This document shows, one piece after another, positions 58,657-64,000 of a stretch of 64,000 nt of DNA (position 1 is the first letter of the stretch; each line of letters opens with the position of its first letter). The position numbers and the translations under genes are program-made. Source of the stretch: Tetrapyrgos nigripes (Eukaryota; Basidiomycota; Agaricomycetes; Agaricales; Campanellaceae); assembly GCA_013368315.1 (NCBI GenBank), contig JAACJM010000196.1:1-64000 (forward strand), written 5' to 3'. Under the pieces are notes generated by a model. The model made no database searches, had not been told where the DNA came from, and saw only the letters and a program-made list of their open reading frames with translations.

Positions 58657-61101
58657 ATGGCTTCCCCCAAGAAAAACAAATCCAAGACCTCAAAAAGTCG
58701 TCCAGCAGCGACAGCATCCGTATCTCAACCAGTCGTCGAAGATGCCTCATATCTCACAGCACTTTCTTCCTTTTCACCCGATGGAAATCTATTCTCCTAC
58801 TTGTCTCTTGCCGTAGACAAACACCGTCTACGTATCTATAATACTGTGACTGGTCAATCAGAGGCAGAATACATTGCAGCGTCTGCTCGCGTCTCTGCTC
58901 TTTCATGGTGCGAATTCCTCGAAAATACGACCGACGACGATAGCGTTCCGACGAAGAAGAAGAGGAGAAAAAGTCAATCGGGAGAGAATGCTGCGCAGAA
59001 AAAGACGAAGACGTTACTGGTGGGGTTAGGTCTTTCCAATGGAACAGTGCAATTTTTTTCACCCACTCATGGACGCGTACTTTGGACACTTTCTCACTCG
59101 TCCAGTACGTCTGCAATACTATCTATAGTATCAGTCATGCAACAAGACGAATCACCCAATGTTTGGACGTCTGGTACGGACGGCGTTGTTCGTCTCTGGA
59201 ATGTCCACAAAAACGAGTTGTTGGGGAGCTGGAAAAACGAAGACCGGATACCATACTCTTGCATGACTGCTCGGCCAGGAACACACGACGACAACGCGAT
59301 GGACATCCTGGCTGCCAGTCATTCTATCCGATTGTTAGCCACTGATTCCAATCTATCTTCCCAAAATTTACGGGAACTCGCGTCCTTCACCGGACACTCT
59401 TCTTGGATCAAAAGTCTCCAATGGGACGCTTCACAGGCACCATCACAGCGATTCGTTTCGATGGCAGAAGCCGATCGTGTAGTGTCGATTTGGCAAGTAC
59501 CTCAGTCAACTTCACAAGGCCATATGGTCGCCTCAGTTCAGTTGGACTCGGACGCACGCGCTATTTCCTTGACATCCTCCGCCTCCCTCTCCAAGTCAAC
59601 TCTTCTTACCCTCTCAGCCTCGGGCAGAATATGCATATATCCGATGCCCGAAGAACTCTCCTCTGAGAATTCCAAAAAATCTCAGAAACTCCCTACCCTC
59701 CTTCCTCGATCAACCCTTTCGACATCCTCACAAAACGCGGCTACAACCCAGGTAGTTGCTGCTTCCTTCGTCGAGCAAGAACCTGGTCGTGTTCTTGTCG
59801 CTCGTATAGTGGAAGGTATCAGGCCAGTCTTCAATGTCGTTGTAAGTAATACTACTTCATCTGCTGACGCTCTGTTTTTGACATCAAACATTCCAGCAAT
59901 ATCAAGACGAGACGGGAAACTTTGTTTCTGAGGTGATCATTGAGGACGTTAAACCTGGTTCGGCCACGGAGTCCAGCAGAGTATGTTTTATTAAATCAAA
60001 AACTCCCGAGCAATGCGCTGATTGGAACACAGGGTGCTCCCAATAACCGATACACCGAATCATCTACACTAGCAGTCGGCTCTGGAATTCAAATCGGCCA
60101 TGACATTGAGATGGACGAGCTAGCAGAACAAAACGCGGACGGCGAGCTCGATGTTGACCTTGCAGAACTCAGTCTCGGCCAACGACTTACAGCACTCTCC
60201 GGTACAAACCCCCTACCCGAAGATAGCGAAGAAGACGAAGAAGAAGGAGCATCATCCAAAAAACGAAAAGGCAAAGCTGCAACAACCGACATCTCCGTCG
60301 TCCCTGCTGCGTCTTTGACTAGGACGCTTATCCAGGCTTTGCATTCGTCAGACACCAAATTACTAGAGATGTGTCTAGCACATTCTGATCAGATATTAAT
60401 TCGCAATACCGTTCGGAGATTACCTCCTCAACTTGCTATTCCTCTCATCACTGCTTGTGTGGAACGATTAGGGAGGGGCGCCAGAGGGAGTAATATGAAA
60501 GGTGGAGGTGGTGGTGCTAGTTCTCAACGAGGGACGGGCTTGATAACATGGGTCAAGACTGTGTTGGCGGTGCATAGTGGACATCTGATGACGGTCTGTT
60601 CTCTTCTTTATAATCACAGACTGATCGCTGACATGGTACCAGATGCCCGACCTAGTCGCTCGTCTTGCTGGTCTTCATGCCACTTTGACTTCTCGATTAG
60701 CACTGCAAGAAAGCCTATTAAACCTTGGTGGACGTCTTGACATGGTGCTGTCTCAAATCGAAATGAGGTCTTCCGTTGCACCGGCACCTCTTGGCCCCAA
60801 GCTCGATAAACAAACACCTTCCAAGAAGAAAACCGAAACAACACACTACGTGGAAGGAGAGAGCGAAGAAGAGGAGATGGACGTTGACGTGGAAGTAGAA
60901 AGCGGGGATGATGCAGGAAGCATCGAGGACGTTGACTTGGGTGGCAGTAGTGATGAAGAATCGGATGACAATGACGAAGAGGACGATGAAGATGAGGAAG
61001 AAGAGGATGATGACGAGGAAGGGCCTACTATGAATGGTTTCATCGACGACGAAGCAGAAGAAGAGTTTACAGATGATGAAGAAGGGGATGATAGTGAATA
61101 G
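58657..61101 (+). CDS. UTP5: Utp5/WDR43, small-subunit processome (t-UTP) protein
   Basis: Nucleolar WD40 protein of the t-UTP/UTP-A complex, required for pre-18S rRNA processing and rDNA transcription. The start at 58657 reads MASPKKNKSKTSKSRPAATA, a basic nuclear N terminus; the in-frame Met at 58627 is possible. A WD40 propeller covers about residues 30-430 ('FSPDGNLFSYLSLAVDKHRL', 'GLGLSNGTVQFFSPTHGRVL', 'WTSGTDGVVRLWNVHKNELL', 'FTGHSSWIKSLQWDASQ'). Introns near 59841-59894, 59981-60033 and 60595-60642 restore the frame. The C-terminal Utp12-type helical domain is 'SLTRTLIQALHSSDTKLLEM', 'NTVRRLPPQLAIPLITACVE', 'WVKTVLAVHSGHLMT' and 'RLALQESLLNLGGRLDMVLS'. A long Asp/Glu tail ends at 61099-61101. 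Its stop lies 16 bp from the stop of the convergent Fpg gene. Confidence 0.9.
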
Positions 61102-61117
61102 TCATTAGATGTAGTAA

Positions 61118-62792
61118 CTAATCTACTTGGCGTCTCTTGGTTCTCGATCTTAAAAGTCTAGTTGAGGAGCTCCCGCCCTCGATTTCGATCTCTGTGCTTT
61201 CCTCAATGGCCTTCGTCTTCACCATCTTACGCTGGTGACAGGTTAGTACTTTAGTTCTGGTATTCTGACATGAGTATGAAAACACTTGCCTTCCGTTTGG
61301 GCAACGGAGTCAATCCTTCATCCGATAATGCAGTCAGATCACTTTCCCCTTCATTGTCTTCGTCAACCGTAGGCTTTACTTTCCTCTTGCCGTGTGTACT
61401 TTTCTTGCTCGGAGATTCAGATTCAAAGGGCTGTTGCTCGTCATTATTGACTGTATGCTTTTGCAATTCGGAAACATATGCCGATGTTCGTCCTCCAACA
61501 GTAATGAACTTGATTGTAGCTGGCTCTCCCGACGGCTACAACAAAAAGTTCAACAGTTGTTTTCGCCCTCTTGATGTCAGATGGATTGAACGTACCAATT
61601 TCAAAGATGACTTTGTCTTCTTCCCCTTGCCCTGATACAGATTCATTAGTCAGAGGACATCAGATCAAAATGAAGCATACCCAGCGGTGCTTGAACAGCC
61701 AGTTTTCAGGGAACTTGGTGTCATCTGCGTCGACTGAAACAGCTGTCTGGCAAACGTCCTTTATTTGATGATGCAGAGTGGTAAGCTGAGTTGCATTCAA
61801 TGTATTGCATCTTTGCTCTGGATGCACTCGCGAATGGTACAAGATTTCGTCTTGTCCGAAAAGTGTCAAGTAATTGTGGATGATTAAGGAACCAACTCCA
61901 ACCTACCTGCCACCCAATTTCCAACTCCAGCGCTGAACGATTGGTCCAGAAGTAGTGCTTTGATTGGACACGAACGCTTTGATACCATCGGAATAAAATT
62001 TTCCAGGGAGGGCATGGATAAGATAGGGTCAAAGCCTAGTGTAGATATCGGCGGCTCTGTCTTTGGTGAATCGCGAAGACGTATACGGCCTAGGCGACGG
62101 GGATCTGAGAAGGCGAGTTCAGTCACGATTTGTGGATCTTGAGGGTTGGTATCCGGGCTAACGAGATGGAGAATGAACTAATAGACCGTTCTGCCTGAGC
62201 ATCTGGTTATCAAAGATAAGAATACACTGACTAACCTTCATGAAACGAGGAGGCCATTCAGAAGGGTTTTTACGTGGAGCCTCTTTGTAAAACAGAGGGT
62301 TTTCTCCTCGAACCTGGGTGTATGATATGCATCTGGATTTCGCAGAAAGCACGAAAATGCATACCTGGAGAATACCAGTCATACCAAAATGTAACACTGG
62401 TAGTCTACCTTTGCCATCTAGCACGAGGTAGAATTGTTTCCCTAAGCAAAAAGACTCGCAGTTAGCGACGTAGTCTTATTAGTATGTATGCAGTAGGGGC
62501 CTACCGTATCTTTGAACGTCTTTGATTGTCCGGCCTTGTAACTCTCCGGCCTACGCATCAAGCAAGTTTAAATGTTAGTGTTGCCAGTGATCCATCCAAG
62601 CAAAGATGCTCACAAATTCGGTATGGGTAATGTCTGCGAAAACAAGGGCATCTTCAGTAGTTTGTACGCGCTGCACTCTTTTGCCCAACCCAACACGTTT
62701 GATCAGATTGACAGCCCTTTGAACCTCTAGAGTTTATTCGATTTCGACAACATATAATTGTTGCAGAGAGTCTTACCAGGTAATTCGGGCAT
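61118..62792 (-). CDS. Formamidopyrimidine-DNA glycosylase (Fpg/MutM family, zincless)
   Basis: Base-excision repair glycosylase/AP lyase for oxidised purines, likely nuclear. The start at 62792 gives M-P-E-L-P, with the catalytic Pro2 and Glu3 encoded by a five-codon first exon (GTAAGA donor). Next come 'EVQRAVNLIKRVGLGKRVQR', 'RYGKQFYLVLDGKGRLPVLH', 'FGMTGILQVRGENPLFYKEA', 'FSDPRRLGRIRL' and the helix-two-turn-helix region 'LLLDQSFSAGVGNWVADEIL'. In place of a Cys4 zinc finger it has 'TIKFITVGGRTSAYVSELQK', the zincless finger of plant and fungal Fpg with the DNA-contacting Arg. A Lys/Arg-rich and acidic C-terminal extension ('KKSTHGKRKVKPTVDEDNEG') ends at 61118-61120. The catalytic residues look intact. 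Confidence 0.9.
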
Positions 62793-63473
62793 GTCGTGAG
62801 GTGGTAAGGCGCAATTTCAGTCGCGACCGTGGGCTGACTAAGCCAAATTCCGCTTCTCAAATACGGTTTCGACATTTTGTTTCGACATCGTCCAGTGCGA
62901 TTTACAAGCAACTATGGCCTTCTCATCTGACCCGGCACAAATTTCTATCATCTTCCATAGTGTACACAATGCATAACTACAATATCTATGCCAAACACCT
63001 CGTACAACTACCAATTCTCAGTCCACTCCTATCAACTTCTCCTATTGATTCAGATATATCATACTTTTAATCTGTCCCTCTGTCTCTTACTGAAAACGCT
63101 TGCTAGATGATGTTATTCAATCAAGAAAGTCTCTGAGCTTCTTGGAACCACGTTCTGTACTGCCTAGCGCAAGAAAAATTTGGGAAAGGTTCTCAGCTCT
63201 TTTGAAGGGAAGCACCCAGTGAGGAGGTGGATTTTGATCGACCAAGATGTATAATGATCCATATTCCTCGTTTATGGTCAGTTTCATGAGCGCAATGATA
63301 TCTTTATAGGCAGTAGACCGCGTCCAACGGTCCATTGCTAGACGCGACCTTCCAGGACGCGTTTTAGTGTATTATGTAATCTATATTCTGCTCTTCGAGG
63401 CCTTGAGCCAACTAGCATCCAACCTCAATTCTAGTGCCCGAAATGCTTCGAGATTGCTTCGGAAGAGAGAACG

Positions 63474-63583
63474 ATTTGTAAGTATCAGAACAGATTTTTT
63501 ATCTGTCCCCTATATGATACTAAATACGTCGACATCTCCATCCTGAGTGTGTTAAATAAAATTCTGTTCTGATACTTACAAAT
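63474..63583. repeat. 110-bp inverted repeat with 20-bp perfect arms
   Basis: Arms 63474-63493 and 63564-63583 are exact reverse complements (ATTTGTAAGTATCAGAACAG and its complement), and similarity continues a few bases inward with mismatches. The 70-nt centre has no ORF. It could be a tiny MITE or a deletion derivative of a larger element. Confidence 0.7.
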
Positions 63584-63893
63584 GAAATGAAAAAAAAATA
63601 GTATGGGTATTCTGCCGGAAGAAAGCTCGAAATGAGCTTGCTGAAGAGATAGGTACCTTGGCCAGAATCAAAATAGGGGCTAGAATTTCGCAGGGGATTG
63701 CGCCTTACCAGAAAGGGACTTTTGAGCTGACATGCGCTGACATTTAGCCGTTGTGGACTCTCCCATGACTGAACGGTTTCACGGTTAGCTACTTCGCGCG
63801 TCATTTGCTGATGTAAAGGTCTCAGTAGCTAGTCCGGAGTGGTGTAATCTATCTATCTACACTGGGTGCAGAAGAAAATATAATCAGTGGTAT

Positions 63894-63974
63894 ATTCTGA
63901 AGATATCTTGAAGATGCTTTGATCTATCAAAATATCCTCAGTGCTTTGTAGTATCTTCAAGATATCTTCAGAAT
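63894..63974. repeat. 81-bp inverted repeat with 22-bp perfect arms
   Basis: Arms 63894-63915 and 63953-63974 are exact reverse complements (core GAAGATATCTTGAAGAT), separated by a 37-nt AT-rich loop. Each arm also contains the palindrome AGATATCT. Folding as DNA or RNA would give a strong hairpin. Confidence 0.75.
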
Positions 63975-64000
63975 AAAACGCTCATCATATCTTGATGTGC

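Larger units (their letters stand above)
62793..64000. other. Right-edge region without a confident gene
   Basis: No gene with recognisable domains is seen. A minus-strand frame at 63117-63335 ('MDRWTRSTAYKDIIALMKLT' ... 'ERGSKKLRDFLD') is protein-like and preceded by an acceptor-like TCTAG, so it may be a terminal exon of an unknown gene, with weak support. Two perfect inverted repeats lie at 63474-63583 and 63894-63974 and are listed separately. Confidence 0.4.

Noticed and set aside
62801..63070. Plus-strand 89-codon frame next to Fpg
   Set aside because: It overlaps the promoter side of the Fpg gene, and has no recognisable protein character.

Overview
The window is eukaryotic fungal DNA, most likely from a mushroom-forming basidiomycete (Agaricomycetes). 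Almost every gene is broken by many short introns of about 50-60 nt with GT(A/C/G)NG donors. The gene content fits this group: a dynein heavy chain gene holding only the motor half, a very large hybrid histidine kinase with an N-terminal kinase-like domain, secreted CBM19-like Asn/Gly/Ala-rich proteins, an exo-beta-1,3-galactanase with a CBM35-type module, and a decaying Ty3/gypsy retroelement. All models come from reading the sequence by eye. Exon boundaries are given only where the frame and splice signals agree.

Layout. 1-4.1 kb: the 5' part of a minus-strand Ty3/gypsy element (gag plus part of pol) with several inactivating lesions. 4.1-5.3 kb: no gene seen. 5.3-10.9 kb: MDV1-like WD40 mitochondrial fission adaptor (-), a small membrane protein (-), p23 co-chaperone (+) and a small, probably mitochondrial protein (-). 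10.9-12.0 kb: an ACGGTA-rich inverted-repeat element and one doubtful ORF. 12.0-19.0 kb: two paralogous secreted proteins facing away from each other, with a HAD sugar/glycerol phosphatase gene and a broken gene remnant between them. 19.1-20.3 kb: homoserine kinase. 20.5-30.5 kb: a 10-kb hybrid histidine kinase gene. 30.8-32.9 kb: SUB2/UAP56 helicase. 33.0-35.4 kb: GH43 galactanase. 35.4-37.1 kb: no gene seen. 37.1-45.4 kb: compact housekeeping stretch with a low-complexity protein, mitochondrial ribosomal protein mL43, a Ser-rich protein with an SVKF motif, RNA polymerase III subunit Rpc17, MGR2/ROMO1, PEX10 and SmE. 45.6-56.8 kb: dynein heavy chain motor. 57.1-62.8 kb: PHO85-type CDK, UTP5 and Fpg DNA glycosylase. 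62.8-64 kb: no confident gene, but two perfect inverted repeats.

This is largely an ordinary chromosomal housekeeping region, and I see no metabolic gene cluster or defence locus. The most notable points are: the dynein gene that starts exactly at the linker and lacks the tail; a 54-nt stop-free intron in the MDV1 homolog whose retention would add a hydrophobic segment; the degenerate kinase motifs in the histidine kinase; the diverged secreted paralog pair with matched TATA boxes; a GC-AG intron in p23; and a 53-bp shared promoter between PEX10 and MGR2.
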